A stretch of 43,819 nucleotides of DNA from Arenimonas sp. (lineage in GTDB: Bacteria; Pseudomonadota; Gammaproteobacteria; Xanthomonadales; Xanthomonadaceae), in NCBI RefSeq assembly GCF_022842045.1, contig NZ_JALHQI010000020.1:1-43819 (forward strand), in the 5' to 3' direction. The notes under the pieces were generated by a model. It ran no database searches and was not told the DNA's origin. It was given only the letters and a program-made list of their open reading frames with translations. The position numbers and the translations under genes were made by a program. Positions within the stretch are counted from its first letter, which is position 1. Each line of letters starts with the position of its first letter. This document shows positions 15,743 to 24,736 of this stretch, piece after piece.

Positions 15743-15845
15743 CTCTTTCCCCTTGCAGGTGAATGAAACGTTGGACGGCGGTCGAACCACGTACAGCATC
15801 ATACACACGCGCCCCGGCCGCGCCGCGCCGCGCGGGGCGGGTTGA

Positions 15846-17219
15846 TCAACCGGTGGCCATGCCCAGCTCGCGGGCGGTCATGTCCAGCGATTTCCAGGCC
15901 TTCTCGGCCAGTTCGTCCACCTGCGCCCGGCTGATCACCAACGGCGGCGAAAGCAGCATGGCGTCGTAGGTGGCGCGCAGGATCAGGCCATTCTTCAGGG
16001 CGATGTCGCGGCACAGCTGCCCCACCCGGCCGCGGTCCTCGAAGAAAGCCCGCGAAGGCTTGGACGGCACCAGCTCGAGCGCGCCGACCATGCCGGCGAT
16101 GCGGGCCTCGCCGACCAGGGGGTGCTCGCCCAGCTGCTTCCACTTCTGCGCCAGGTAGGGGCCGGTGTCGGTTCGGCAGGTCTCGACGATCTTCTCGTCC
16201 TGCAGGATGCGGATGTTCTCCAGCGCCACCGCGGCGCAGACCGGGTGGCCGGAATAGGTGTAGCCGTGGGCCAGCTCGCCGCCCTTCTCGTGCAGCACCT
16301 TGGCGATGCGGTCGTTGAACATGGCCGCACCCAGGGGGATGTAGCCGCTGGTGATGCCCTTGGCCAGGGTCATGATGTCGGGCTGGAAGCCGAAGTAGTC
16401 GGCCGCGAACCACTCCCCGGTGCGCCCGAAGCCGCAGATCACCTCGTCGGCGATCAGCAGCACGTCGTGCTTGCGGCAGATGCGCTCGACTTCCTTCCAG
16501 TAGTTCTTCGGCGGGATATAGACGCCGATGGCGCCCATGATCGGCTCGCCGATGAAGGCGGCGACGCGGTCGGCGCCGAGCTCGAGGATCTTGTCCTCCA
16601 GCCGCTGCGCGCAGTGGCGGCCGTAGCTCTCCTCGTCCATGTCGCCGCCGTCGGCGAACCAGAACGGCGGATCGATGTGGTGGATGTCCGGGATCGGCAG
16701 GCCGCCCTGCTTGTGCATGCCCTTCATGCCGCCCAGGCTGGCGCCGGCCACCGTGGAGCCGTGGTAGCCGTTGTGGCGGCCGATGACGATGTTCTTCCGA
16801 GGCTGGTCCTGCACCGCCCAGAAGTGCCGCACCAGGCGCAGGATGGTGTCGTTGGCCTCGGAGCCGGAGTTCGAGAAGAAGGCGTGGTTGAGGTCGCCCG
16901 GGCACAGTTCGGCCAGCTTGGCGGCCAGGTGTACGGTGGGCTCGGTGGTGCAGCCGAAGAAGCTGTTGTAGTAGGCCAGCTGCGTCATCTGCTTCGACGC
17001 CGCCTCGCCCAGCTCGCGGCGGCCGTAGCCGATGTTCACGCACCACAGGCCGGCGAAGGCGTCGAGCAGCTTGTTGCCCTCGGAATCCCAGACGTAGCAG
17101 CCCTCGCCCTTGGTCAGGATGCGGGTGCCCTTCTTCGCCAGCGCGGCGTTGTCGTTGAACGGATGCAGGTGGTGCGCGGCGTCGAGCTGCTGCAGGCTGC
17201 GGGTGTCGATCGATTCCAT
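15846..17219 (-). CDS. spuC: SpuC-type putrescine (polyamine):pyruvate aminotransferase
   Basis: A 457-residue class-III PLP aminotransferase. The PLP lysine lies in MTLAKGITSGYIPLG; other features are LDAFAGLWCVNIGYGRRELG, FFSNSGSEANDTILRLVRHF, GRHNGYHGSTVAGASLGGM and LLIADEVICGFGRTGEWFA. The opening HHLHPFNDNAALAKKG and the early WCVNIGYGR are typical of the putrescine-pyruvate group. It would convert putrescine to 4-aminobutanal, with pyruvate giving alanine. ATG at 17219 is preferred over GTG at 17225 because AAGGAG lies 5 nt before it. It follows puuA by 10 nt. Confidence 0.87.
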   Translation of the reverse strand: MESIDTRSLQQLDAAHHLHPFNDNAALAKKGTRILTKGEGCYVWDSEGNKLLDAFAGLWCVNIGYGRRELGEAASKQMTQLAYYNSFFGCTTEPTVHLAAKLAELCPGDLNHAFFSNSGSEANDTILRLVRHFWAVQDQPRKNIVIGRHNGYHGSTVAGASLGGMKGMHKQGGLPIPDIHHIDPPFWFADGGDMDEESYGRHCAQRLEDKILELGADRVAAFIGEPIMGAIGVYIPPKNYWKEVERICRKHDVLLIADEVICGFGRTGEWFAADYFGFQPDIMTLAKGITSGYIPLGAAMFNDRIAKVLHEKGGELAHGYTYSGHPVCAAVALENIRILQDEKIVETCRTDTGPYLAQKWKQLGEHPLVGEARIAGMVGALELVPSKPSRAFFEDRGRVGQLCRDIALKNGLILRATYDAMLLSPPLVISRAQVDELAEKAWKSLDMTARELGMATG

Positions 17220-17229
17220 GCTCACTCCT

Positions 17230-18615
17230 TTAGACGTTCAGCAGCAGGAACTCCCGTTCCCACGAACTGATGACGCGCAGATAGGTCTGGTGTTCCTTTT
17301 CCTTCACCGAGGTGTAGGCCTTGACGAAGCGTTCGCCCAGCAGCCCGCGCAGCGGCTTGCACTTGCGCAGCAGCACGATGGCCTCCTCCAGCGAGCGCGG
17401 CAGGTCGTAGCCCTTGGCGTGGGCGCTGCCGGCCAGCGGCGCGGTCGGCTCCAGCTTCTCGACGATGCCCAGGTAACCGCAGGCCAGGGTCGCGGCCAGC
17501 GCAAGGTAGGGGTTGACGTCGGAGCCGGCGAACCGGCTTTCCACGCGGGTGTTCTCGGGCGTGTCCAGCGGCACGCGCAGGCCGCAGGTGCGGTTGTCGT
17601 AGCCCCACTGCACGTTCTTGGGCGAGACCTCGCCGAAGGCCAAGCGGCGGTAGGAATTCACGTTCGGGCCGAAGATGGCCATCGCCGCCGGCACGTACTT
17701 CTGCAGGCCGCCGAGGTAGTGCATGAAAAGCTGGCTGTGCACGCCCTTGCGCGGGCCGGCGAACACGTTCTTGCCGCTGCGCGCGTCTACCAGGCTCTGG
17801 TGGATATGCATCGAGCTGCCCGGCTCGTTCTCCATCGGCTTGGCCAGGAAGGTGGCGTAGATGCCGTGGCGCATGGCCGCCTCGCGCATGGTGCGCTTGA
17901 ACAGGAAGACCTGGTCGGCGCGCGACATCGGGTCGGCGTGCTCGAAGTTGACTTCCAGCTGGGCCGCGCCGGACTCGTGGATCAGCGTGTCCACGTCCAG
18001 CTCCATCGCCTCGCAGTAGTCGTACATCAGGTCCAGGATGGGGTCGAACTCGTTCACCGCGTCGATCGAGTACGACTGGCGCGCCGTCTCGGGTCGCCCG
18101 TTGCGGCCGGCCGGCGGCTGCAGCGGGAAGTCCGGGTCGGTGTTGCGCTGGACCAGGAAGAACTCCAGCTCGGGCGCGATCACCGGCTGCAGGCCCAGGT
18201 CGTCGTAGAGGTCGAGCACGCGCCGCAGCACGTTGCGCGGCGCCAGCTCGTGGCGCTTGCCTTCCTTGGTGTAGCAGTCGTGGATGACCTGCGCGGTCGG
18301 GTCGGTGGCCCAGGGCACCATGCGCACGGTGTCGGCGTCGGGCCGCAGCTGCATGTCCGAATCCGAGGGCGAGACCAGGTCGTCGTAGTTGTCGGGGTAT
18401 TCGCCGGTGACCGTGGTGGCGAAGATGCCCTCGGGCAGGCGCGTGCCGTAATCGTGGGAGAACTTGGCGGCCGGGATGATCTTGCCGCGGGCGTTGCCGG
18501 TGATGTCCGGCACCAGGCACTCGACCTCGGTGATGCGGCGCTCCTTGAGCCAGCGCTTGAGCGTGCTCTCCTGCTGCTCCTCGGGGGTTTGCTTGGGCTC
18601 TTTCTTCTTCGACAT
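17230..18615 (-). CDS. puuA: Gamma-glutamylpolyamine synthetase (PuuA-like glutamine synthetase)
   Basis: A 461-residue glutamine-synthetase fold enzyme. The N-terminal ITEVECLVPDITGNARGKII and LPEGIFATTVTGEY, metal-site ELEFFL and NFEHADP, SSMHIHQSL, the ATP/Glu site VNSYRRL and NRTCGLRVP, and the late ENTRVESRFAGSDVNPYLAL are all in place. It would ligate glutamate to putrescine or another polyamine using ATP, the first step of the Puu route. It lacks the adenylylation segment of true GlnA and sits between puuD and spuC, which supports the polyamine role. Substrate preference between putrescine and spermidine is not readable. Confidence 0.87.
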   Translation of the reverse strand: MSKKKEPKQTPEEQQESTLKRWLKERRITEVECLVPDITGNARGKIIPAAKFSHDYGTRLPEGIFATTVTGEYPDNYDDLVSPSDSDMQLRPDADTVRMVPWATDPTAQVIHDCYTKEGKRHELAPRNVLRRVLDLYDDLGLQPVIAPELEFFLVQRNTDPDFPLQPPAGRNGRPETARQSYSIDAVNEFDPILDLMYDYCEAMELDVDTLIHESGAAQLEVNFEHADPMSRADQVFLFKRTMREAAMRHGIYATFLAKPMENEPGSSMHIHQSLVDARSGKNVFAGPRKGVHSQLFMHYLGGLQKYVPAAMAIFGPNVNSYRRLAFGEVSPKNVQWGYDNRTCGLRVPLDTPENTRVESRFAGSDVNPYLALAATLACGYLGIVEKLEPTAPLAGSAHAKGYDLPRSLEEAIVLLRKCKPLRGLLGERFVKAYTSVKEKEHQTYLRVISSWEREFLLLNV

Positions 18616-18618
18616 TGG

Positions 18619-19374
18619 CTAGCTTCTTTGCTTGGCGCGTTCGCGGCAGGCGGCCGCGAAGGCTTGGAAGATGCCCAGGTAGAAGGGATTCTCGCCGACC
18701 CTCCACTCCGGGTGCCACTGCACCGCGAGCAGGAAGGGCCCAGGGTCATCGAGGCGAACCGCCTCGACCAGTCCGTCGCGCGCGGTGGCCTCGACCACCA
18801 GGCCGCGGCCCAGCGTGCGCAGGCCCTGGCCATGCAGCGAATTCACCTGCGCCACGGGTCCGCCGGCGATGCGCTCGAGCAGGCCGCCCGGCGCCAGGTC
18901 GATCGGGTGCGAGGGCGCGTACTGCAAGCCCAGCGGGTCGTCCGGGTTCTCGCGGTGGTCGTCGAAGCCCGGCTGCTCGTGCACCTTCTGGTGCAGCGTG
19001 CCGCCCAGCGCCACGTTCACTTCCTGGCAGCCACGGCACAGGGCCAGCACGGGCACGCCCATTTCGATCGCCAGCGGCACGATGCCCAGGGTGGTGGCGT
19101 CGCGGGCCGGGTCGTGCGGGTTGCCGGCCCAGCTGGGCTCATCCGAGTAATGATGCGGTTCGATGTTGCTGTAGGCACCGGTCAGCAGCAGGCCGTCCAG
19201 GCTCGAGAGCAGCGCCCGCAGGTCCAGCGGCGGCGACAGCGAGGGAATCATGAGCGGCAGGCAGCCGGCACCGTCGACGACGGCGCGGAGGTACTTCTCG
19301 CCCACCGCCTGGAAGGGGTGGGGCCCGATCTGTTTGCGGTCCGAAGGCAGGCCGACCAGCGGGGGCTGACGCAT
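18619..19374 (-). CDS. puuD: Gamma-glutamyl-GABA hydrolase (PuuD-like class I amidotransferase)
   Basis: A 251-residue peptidase C26 enzyme. The nucleophile is C113 in VLALCRGCQEVNVALGG, and the His-Glu pair lies in AVQWHPEW near the C-terminus. Other family marks are GLLLTGAYSNIEPHHY and VNSLHGQGLRTLG. It would release GABA from gamma-glutamyl-GABA in the cytoplasm. The ATG at 19374 is chosen: an earlier in-frame ATG at 19425 would overlap the promoter -35/palindrome. It is the first gene of the minus-strand operon and 3 nt ahead of puuA. Confidence 0.88.
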   Translation of the reverse strand: MRQPPLVGLPSDRKQIGPHPFQAVGEKYLRAVVDGAGCLPLMIPSLSPPLDLRALLSSLDGLLLTGAYSNIEPHHYSDEPSWAGNPHDPARDATTLGIVPLAIEMGVPVLALCRGCQEVNVALGGTLHQKVHEQPGFDDHRENPDDPLGLQYAPSHPIDLAPGGLLERIAGGPVAQVNSLHGQGLRTLGRGLVVEATARDGLVEAVRLDDPGPFLLAVQWHPEWRVGENPFYLGIFQAFAAACRERAKQRS

Positions 19375-19399
19375 GGGACGCCTCGCGAGGGGATGCCTG

Positions 19400-19472
19400 A
19401 CCTTACTCCGGGCGTTTGATTTCATCAACGGGGGATGATTATTTTTTACAGCCGGGGACGGAATGCTAGACT
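19400..19472. promoter_or_regulatory. Divergent promoters and palindrome between puuD and the second ligase gene
   Basis: Minus strand: TTGATG (complement of 19423-19428) and TAAGGT (complement of 19400-19405) are 17 bp apart and fit a puuD promoter. Plus strand: TTTACA 19445-19450 and TAGACT 19467-19472, with a 16-bp spacer, fit the promoter of the 19500 gene. The palindrome TTGATTTCATCAA (19416-19428) overlaps the puuD -35, the place for a repressor, most simply PuuR. Confidence 0.5.
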
Positions 19473-19499
19473 CCGCCGACCCCAGCGGATGCCCGCCCC

Positions 19500-20867
19500 A
19501 TGACCACCTCCTACCTTCCGTCTGCCGACGCCGACGTCCTGGCGCAGATCCCGGACTGCGAGCAGATCGACCTGCTGCTGCCGGACATGAACGGCCTGCT
19601 GCGCGGCAAGCGGATTACCCGCGACGCGCTGGACAAGGTCTACCGGGACGGCGTCTGCCTGCCGATGTCGCTGATCGCCACCGACATCACCGGCAACACG
19701 GTCGAGGAAACCGGCCTGGGCTACGACATCGGCGACGAGGACCGCATCTGCCGCCCGGTGCCGGGCAGCCTGCGCCCGATCCCGTGGCAACACCGGCCGA
19801 TGGCGCAGCTGCTGCTGCAGATGGAGGACGGCCGCGGCGGCCTGTTCGAGGCCAACCCGCGCGAAGTGCTCAAGCGCATCGTTGCCCGCTACACCGAGCG
19901 CGGCCTGACGCCCGTGGTGGCGGTCGAGCTGGAGTTCTACCTGCTCGACGCCGAGCTCACCCACGACGGCCGCCCGCAGACCTCGGTGAACCCGGCCACC
20001 GGCGAGCGCAACCGCAGCACGCAGGTCTATTACATGCAGGACCTGAACGACTACCAGGCCTTCACCGACGCCGTCGCCGACGCCTGCGCGGCGCAGGGCA
20101 TCCCGGCCGACACGGCCGTGGCCGAGTACGCGCCCGGACAGTTTGAAATCAACCTCAAGCACCGCGCCGACGCCGTGGCCGCCTGCGACGACGCGCTGCT
20201 GCTGCGCCGCGCGATCAAGGCCACCGCCGAGGAACAGGGCATGATCGCCAGCTTCATGGCCAAGCCCTTCGTGGACCAGGCCGGCAGCGGCACCCACATC
20301 CACGTCAGCGTGCTCGATGCCGCAGGCAACAACCTGCTCGCCTGCGACCCGGCCACGCCCTCGGCCACGCTGCGCCACGCCGTGGCCGGCCTGCAGCGGG
20401 CCAGCGCCGACTGCATGCTGCTGTTCGCGCCGCATGCCAACAGCTACCGCCGCTTCGTGCTCAACGCCTTCGTGCCGCTGAACGATGCCTGGGGCTTCAA
20501 CAACCGCACGGTGGCGATGCGCGTCCCGCACAGCGACCCGGCCAACACCCGCATCGAGCACCGCATCGCCGGCGCCGACGCCAATCCCTACCTGGTCACG
20601 GCCGCGGTGCTGGCCGGCATCCTGCAGGGCCTGGACGACCAGGGCGACCCGGGCGCGCCGGTGACCGGCAACGCCTACGAGCAGACCGAACACCGCGAGC
20701 TGTTCTGGCACGACACGATCCGCGACTTCCAGGCCAGCGAATTCGTGGCCCGGCACTTCGGCGAATCGTTCCGGCACATCTACGGCCAGCAGAAGCTCAA
20801 GGAGCTGCGCAGTTTCAGCCGCGAAGTGACCACGCTCGAATACGACTGGTACCTGCGGACGGTCTGA
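19500..20867 (+). CDS. Second gamma-glutamylpolyamine synthetase-like ligase
   Basis: A 455-residue glutamine-synthetase-like enzyme, clearly paralogous to the puuA product but distinct. Motifs: LLLPDMNGLLRGKRITRDAL, PMSLIATDITGNTVEETGLG, metal/Glu site VAVELEFYLLD, YAPGQFEINLKHRADAVAAC, GTHIHVSV, ANSYRRFVLNAFVPLN, NNRTVAMRVP and NTRIEHRIAGADANPYLV. In pseudomonads several such ligases (SpuI, SpuB and others) divide the polyamines between them, so this one may act on spermidine, diaminopropane or another amine. It ends 2 nt before the oxidase gene, so the pair forms its own operon divergent from puuD. Confidence 0.85.
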   Translation: MTTSYLPSADADVLAQIPDCEQIDLLLPDMNGLLRGKRITRDALDKVYRDGVCLPMSLIATDITGNTVEETGLGYDIGDEDRICRPVPGSLRPIPWQHRPMAQLLLQMEDGRGGLFEANPREVLKRIVARYTERGLTPVVAVELEFYLLDAELTHDGRPQTSVNPATGERNRSTQVYYMQDLNDYQAFTDAVADACAAQGIPADTAVAEYAPGQFEINLKHRADAVAACDDALLLRRAIKATAEEQGMIASFMAKPFVDQAGSGTHIHVSVLDAAGNNLLACDPATPSATLRHAVAGLQRASADCMLLFAPHANSYRRFVLNAFVPLNDAWGFNNRTVAMRVPHSDPANTRIEHRIAGADANPYLVTAAVLAGILQGLDDQGDPGAPVTGNAYEQTEHRELFWHDTIRDFQASEFVARHFGESFRHIYGQQKLKELRSFSREVTTLEYDWYLRTV

Positions 20868-20869
20868 CG

Positions 20870-22159
20870 ATGAGTGTGCGCTCGCCCGCCGCGCACGTGG
20901 ATTCCTGGTATTCACGCAGCGCCCATGCGGCGCCGGCGCATCCGCGCCTGCAGGGCCGCGAGACCGCCGACGTGGTGGTGCTGGGCGCGGGGCTCACGGG
21001 ACTGTCCGCGGCGCTGGAGCTGGCGCAGGCCGGGCTGCGCGTGATCGTTGTCGAGGCGAAGCGCGTGGGCTGGGGAGCCTCCGGGCGCAACGGCGGCCAG
21101 GTGATCTTCGGCTTCGGCTGCGAGCAGCCGAAGATCGCGGCCATGGTGGGGCCCGAACTGTCGCGCCGGATGTTCGACTGGTCGCTCGAGGGCGTGCGCC
21201 TGGTGCGGGAACGGATCGCCACGCACGGTATCGACGCCGGCTGGCGCGACGGCCATGCACACGTGGCGATCAAGCCGCGGCACATCGACGAACTCAAGGC
21301 CTGGCAAAGCGACCTGGTCGAGAACTACGGCTACGCCCTGCCCTGGTGGGACCGTGACCAGCTGCGCGCGCAGCTCGACAGCCCGCGCTACCTGGGCGCG
21401 CTCTACGACCCGGCGTCGGGCCACCTGCATCCGCTGAACTACACGCTGGGGCTGGCGCGTGCCGCGGTCGCCGCCGGCGTCCGCATCTTCGAGCACTCCC
21501 CCGTGGTTTCGCTCGCGCGCGGTGCGCGCCCCGTGCTGCGCACCGTGGAGGGCGAGGCCGAGGGGGCGTTTTGCGTCCTGGCCGGCAACGCGCTGGTGCA
21601 CGGCATCGCGCCCGAGCTCGATGACAAGATCATGCCGGTGGGCACCTACGTGGGCGCCACCGCGCCACTGGGCGAGGAGCGCGCGCGCGCGCTGATCCGC
21701 AACGGCATGGCCGTGGCCGACATCAACTGGGCGCTCGATTATTTCCGCCTGAGCGAGGACCACCGCCTGCTGTTCGGCGGGCGCGCCAGCTACTCCACCC
21801 TGCCCCCGCCCAACCTCGCGGGCACCATGCAGCGGCGGATGGCGCGCGTGTTCCCCCAGCTCGAAGGCGTGGCGTTCGAGCAGGTGTGGGGCGGGCTGAT
21901 CGACATCAGCCTCAACCGCGCGCCGCACTGGGGCCGGCTGGGCGACAACGTCTACTTCGCCCAGGGTTTCAGCGGCCATGGGGTCGCCGCCACCGGACTC
22001 GCGGGCCGCATCGTGGCGGAAGCCATCCGCGGACAGTCGTCGCGGCTCGATGCCTTCGCGAAAATCGGCCACCGGAATTTCCCTGGCGGCCGCGCCCTGC
22101 GCACGCCGCTGCTGGTGGCCGCGATGGCGTGGTTCAAGCTGCGCGATGCCCTCTGGTGA
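20870..22159 (+). CDS. puuB: Gamma-glutamylputrescine oxidase (PuuB-like FAD enzyme)
   Basis: A 429-residue FAD-dependent DAO-family oxidoreductase. After SPAAHVDSWYSRSAH comes the dinucleotide fold VVVLGAGLTGLSAALELAQA and VVEAKRVGWGASGRNGGQVI, which is the PuuB/OrdL pattern. Later elements are LLFGGRASYS and the C-terminal FAD contact YFAQGFSGHGVAATGLAGRI. It would oxidise gamma-glutamylputrescine to gamma-glutamyl-4-aminobutanal with release of ammonia and hydrogen peroxide. Its partner ligase lies directly upstream and its downstream enzyme PuuC at 24737. Confidence 0.9.
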   Translation: MSVRSPAAHVDSWYSRSAHAAPAHPRLQGRETADVVVLGAGLTGLSAALELAQAGLRVIVVEAKRVGWGASGRNGGQVIFGFGCEQPKIAAMVGPELSRRMFDWSLEGVRLVRERIATHGIDAGWRDGHAHVAIKPRHIDELKAWQSDLVENYGYALPWWDRDQLRAQLDSPRYLGALYDPASGHLHPLNYTLGLARAAVAAGVRIFEHSPVVSLARGARPVLRTVEGEAEGAFCVLAGNALVHGIAPELDDKIMPVGTYVGATAPLGEERARALIRNGMAVADINWALDYFRLSEDHRLLFGGRASYSTLPPPNLAGTMQRRMARVFPQLEGVAFEQVWGGLIDISLNRAPHWGRLGDNVYFAQGFSGHGVAATGLAGRIVAEAIRGQSSRLDAFAKIGHRNFPGGRALRTPLLVAAMAWFKLRDALW

Positions 22160-22353
22160 GGTCGCGGGGTGCGGGGCCAGGGGGCGTCGGGTAGAATCGC
22201 CGGGGGCCACTCGCCCTGCACCGGGACACCCCGCCCCGTGACGACGCCACCGTAGGCCCAGGCAACGCCTTCCCTGCTCCGACGGGGCGTCCCGTCGCAT
22301 GGCCTCACGCTTTATGCCCCGGCATTCGCTGCCCGGGCGATGGAACCTTCGCA

Positions 22354-23838
22354 TTGAATACGTTCTCCCGCCTGGGCCAGGAATGGTTCGGCAATGTCCG
22401 TGGCGACGTGCTCGCCGGCCTCGTGGTCGCACTGGCCCTGATCCCGGAAGCCATCGCGTTCTCCATCATCGCCGGCGTCGACCCCAAGGTCGGCCTGTAT
22501 GCCTCGTTCTGCATCGCGGTGGTGATCGCCTTCTTCGGCGGCCGCCCCGGGATGATTTCCGCCGCCACCGGCGCCATGGCGCTGGTGATGGTGGACCTGG
22601 TGAAGGACCACGGCCTGCAGTACCTGCTGGCGGCCACGCTGCTGACCGGCGTGTTCCAGATCATCGCGGGTGCGCTGAAGCTGGGCAGCCTGATGCGCTT
22701 CGTCTCGCGCTCGGTGATCACCGGCTTCGTCAACGCGCTGGCGATCCTGATCTTCATGGCCCAGCTGCCCGAACTGATCGGCGTGCCGTGGACGGTGTAC
22801 GTGATGTGCGCTGCTGGCTTGGCCATCATCTACGGCTTCCCCTACCTCACCCGGGCGATTCCCTCGCCGCTGGTGGCCATCGTGCTGCTGACCGTGGTCG
22901 CGATCTGGCTGGAGCTCGACATCCGCACCGTGGGCGACATGGGCGAGCTGCCCGACAGCCTGCCGGTGTTCCTGTTCCCGGACATCCCGCTGACGCTGGA
23001 AACGCTCCGGATCATCCTGCCGGTGGCGGCCACGCTGGCCGTGGTCGGCCTGCTGGAATCGCTGCTGACCGCGCAGATCGTCGACGACCTCACCGACACG
23101 CCCAGCAACAAGAACCGCGAGTGCGCCGGCCAGGGCGTCGCCAACATCGCCTCGGGCCTGCTGGGCGGCATGGCCGGCTGCGCGATGATCGGGCAGTCGG
23201 TGATCAACGTGAAGTCGGGCGGACGCGGCCGGCTCTCGGCCTTCGTCGCCGGCACGGTCCTGCTGCTGATGGTGGTGTTCGGCAGCGAGTGGGTCCGCCA
23301 GATCCCGATGGCGGCGCTGGTGGCGGTGATGATCATGGTCTCGGTCGGCACCTTCAGCTGGAGCTCGGTGCGGGACCTGGCCACGCATCCGCGCACGTCC
23401 AGCGTGGTGATGGTCGCCACCGTGGTGGTCACCGTGTTCACCCACGACCTGGCCAAGGGCGTGCTGACCGGCGTGCTGCTCTCGGCCCTGTTCTTCGCGC
23501 GCAAGGTCGGCCGCGTGCTGCACATCGGTTCCGAATCGAAGGACGAAGGCAAGGCGCGCACCTACACCGTGACCGGGCAGGTCTTCTTCGCCTCGGCTGA
23601 CGCCTTCGCCGCGGGTTTCGACTTCAAGGAGGTGCTCGAGCGCGTCACCATCGACGTCTCGCACGCCCATTTCTGGGACCTGAGCGCCGTCGGCGCCCTC
23701 GACAAGGTGGTGCTGAAGTTCCGCCGCGAGGGTGCCGCGGTGGATATCATCGGCCTGAACCAGGCCAGCGCCACGCTCGTCGACCGCCTGGGCGTGCACG
23801 ACAAGCCCGACGCCGAACGACTGATGGGCGGCCACTGA
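22354..23838 (+). CDS. SulP-family anion transporter with STAS domain
   Basis: A 494-residue SLC26/SulP transporter. TTG at 22354 is the only early start in frame and gives the family N-terminus [20 protein letters not shown]. About 10-12 membrane helices follow, including [52 protein letters not shown] and the [20 protein letters not shown] motif. The C-terminal ~100 residues are a STAS domain ([20 protein letters not shown]). The substrate (sulfate, bicarbonate or another anion) cannot be decided. The short STAS and [10 protein letters not shown] are like the BicA/YchM-type branch. It is followed by a Usp gene, a pair I have seen elsewhere. Confidence 0.9.
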   Translation: MNTFSRLGQEWFGNVRGDVLAGLVVALALIPEAIAFSIIAGVDPKVGLYASFCIAVVIAFFGGRPGMISAATGAMALVMVDLVKDHGLQYLLAATLLTGVFQIIAGALKLGSLMRFVSRSVITGFVNALAILIFMAQLPELIGVPWTVYVMCAAGLAIIYGFPYLTRAIPSPLVAIVLLTVVAIWLELDIRTVGDMGELPDSLPVFLFPDIPLTLETLRIILPVAATLAVVGLLESLLTAQIVDDLTDTPSNKNRECAGQGVANIASGLLGGMAGCAMIGQSVINVKSGGRGRLSAFVAGTVLLLMVVFGSEWVRQIPMAALVAVMIMVSVGTFSWSSVRDLATHPRTSSVVMVATVVVTVFTHDLAKGVLTGVLLSALFFARKVGRVLHIGSESKDEGKARTYTVTGQVFFASADAFAAGFDFKEVLERVTIDVSHAHFWDLSAVGALDKVVLKFRREGAAVDIIGLNQASATLVDRLGVHDKPDAERLMGGH

Positions 23839-23848
23839 GGATGACCGC

Positions 23849-24727
23849 ATGAGCCAACCCCTGATCCACGCCGAAGGCCGCGTGCTGGCCGCCATCGATG
23901 CCTCCCTGTACGGCCCCAGCGTGGCCGAACTGGCCGCCTGGGCCGCGCTCAGGCTGTCCGCGCCGCTGGAGCTGCTGCACACCCTGGAACGCGGCCTGAA
24001 GCCGGCCGCCGCCGACCTGAGCGGCAACCTTTCGCTGGGTGGCCAGGAAGACCTGCTGGCACGGCTGGCCGACCTCGACGAGCAGCGCAGCAAGCTGGCC
24101 CAGGAGCACGGCCGCATGCTGCTCGACCAGGTGCGCAGCCACCTCGCGAAGTCCTGCGGCGTCGAGGCGAAGGCCCTGCAGCGACACGGCGGCCTGGCGG
24201 ACACCTTGCTGGAACTGGAACCCGGCGTACGCCTGTTCGTGGTCGGCAAGCGCGGCGAGCACGCGAACTTCGAGACCGGCCGCCTTGGCGGCCAGCTCGA
24301 GCACGTGCTGCGTGCGGTGCACCGCCCGGTGCTGGTGGCCGCACGTGCCTTCAAGGCGCCGCAGCGGTTCCTGGTTGCCTTCGACGGCGGCGCCACCACC
24401 CGCCGCTGCGTCGGGATGGTCTGCGCCAGCCCGCTGCTCCAGGGCCTCGCCTGCGAACTCCTGATGGTGGGCGACGAGGGCGATGCAACCCAGCGCGAGC
24501 ACCTGGCGTGGGCGAAGGCGCAGCTCGAGGCCGCGGGCTTCGCGCCCCGGGCCAGCCACTTGCCCGGCCACCCGGAGGCGGTGATCGCCCGCGCCGTCGG
24601 CGACCTCGGCATCGACCTGCTGGTGATGGGCGCCTACGGCCACTCGCACATCCGCACGATGATCCTGGGCAGCACCACCACCCAGGTGCTGCGCAGCTGC
24701 CCGATCCCGGTGCTGCTGCTGCGCTGA
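23849..24727 (+). CDS. Tandem universal stress protein (two Usp domains)
   Basis: A 292-residue protein with two UspA domains. The first starts at GRVLAAIDASLYGPSVAELA and ends VGKRGEHANFETGRLGGQLE then VLRAVHRPVLVA; the second starts at FLVAFDGGATTRRCVGMV and ends MGAYGHSHIRTMILGSTT then VLRSCPIPVLLL. The second keeps a G-x2-G-x9-G(S/T) nucleotide-binding pattern; the first is a weaker match. It is 10 bp after the SulP gene and so co-transcribed. It may tune the transporter to energy state; that is inference. Confidence 0.9.
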   Translation: MSQPLIHAEGRVLAAIDASLYGPSVAELAAWAALRLSAPLELLHTLERGLKPAAADLSGNLSLGGQEDLLARLADLDEQRSKLAQEHGRMLLDQVRSHLAKSCGVEAKALQRHGGLADTLLELEPGVRLFVVGKRGEHANFETGRLGGQLEHVLRAVHRPVLVAARAFKAPQRFLVAFDGGATTRRCVGMVCASPLLQGLACELLMVGDEGDATQREHLAWAKAQLEAAGFAPRASHLPGHPEAVIARAVGDLGIDLLVMGAYGHSHIRTMILGSTTTQVLRSCPIPVLLLR

Positions 24728-24736
24728 GGCGCGGCG

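Noticed and set aside
15846..17225. GTG at 17225 as the start of the SpuC-type aminotransferase
   Set aside because: It lies inside the AAGGAGTG ribosome site; the ATG at 17219 has the correct spacing.
22160..22353. Possible small gene or riboswitch ahead of the SulP gene
   Set aside because: No frame with coding character and no recognisable aptamer core were seen; it appears to be ordinary intergenic GC-rich DNA.
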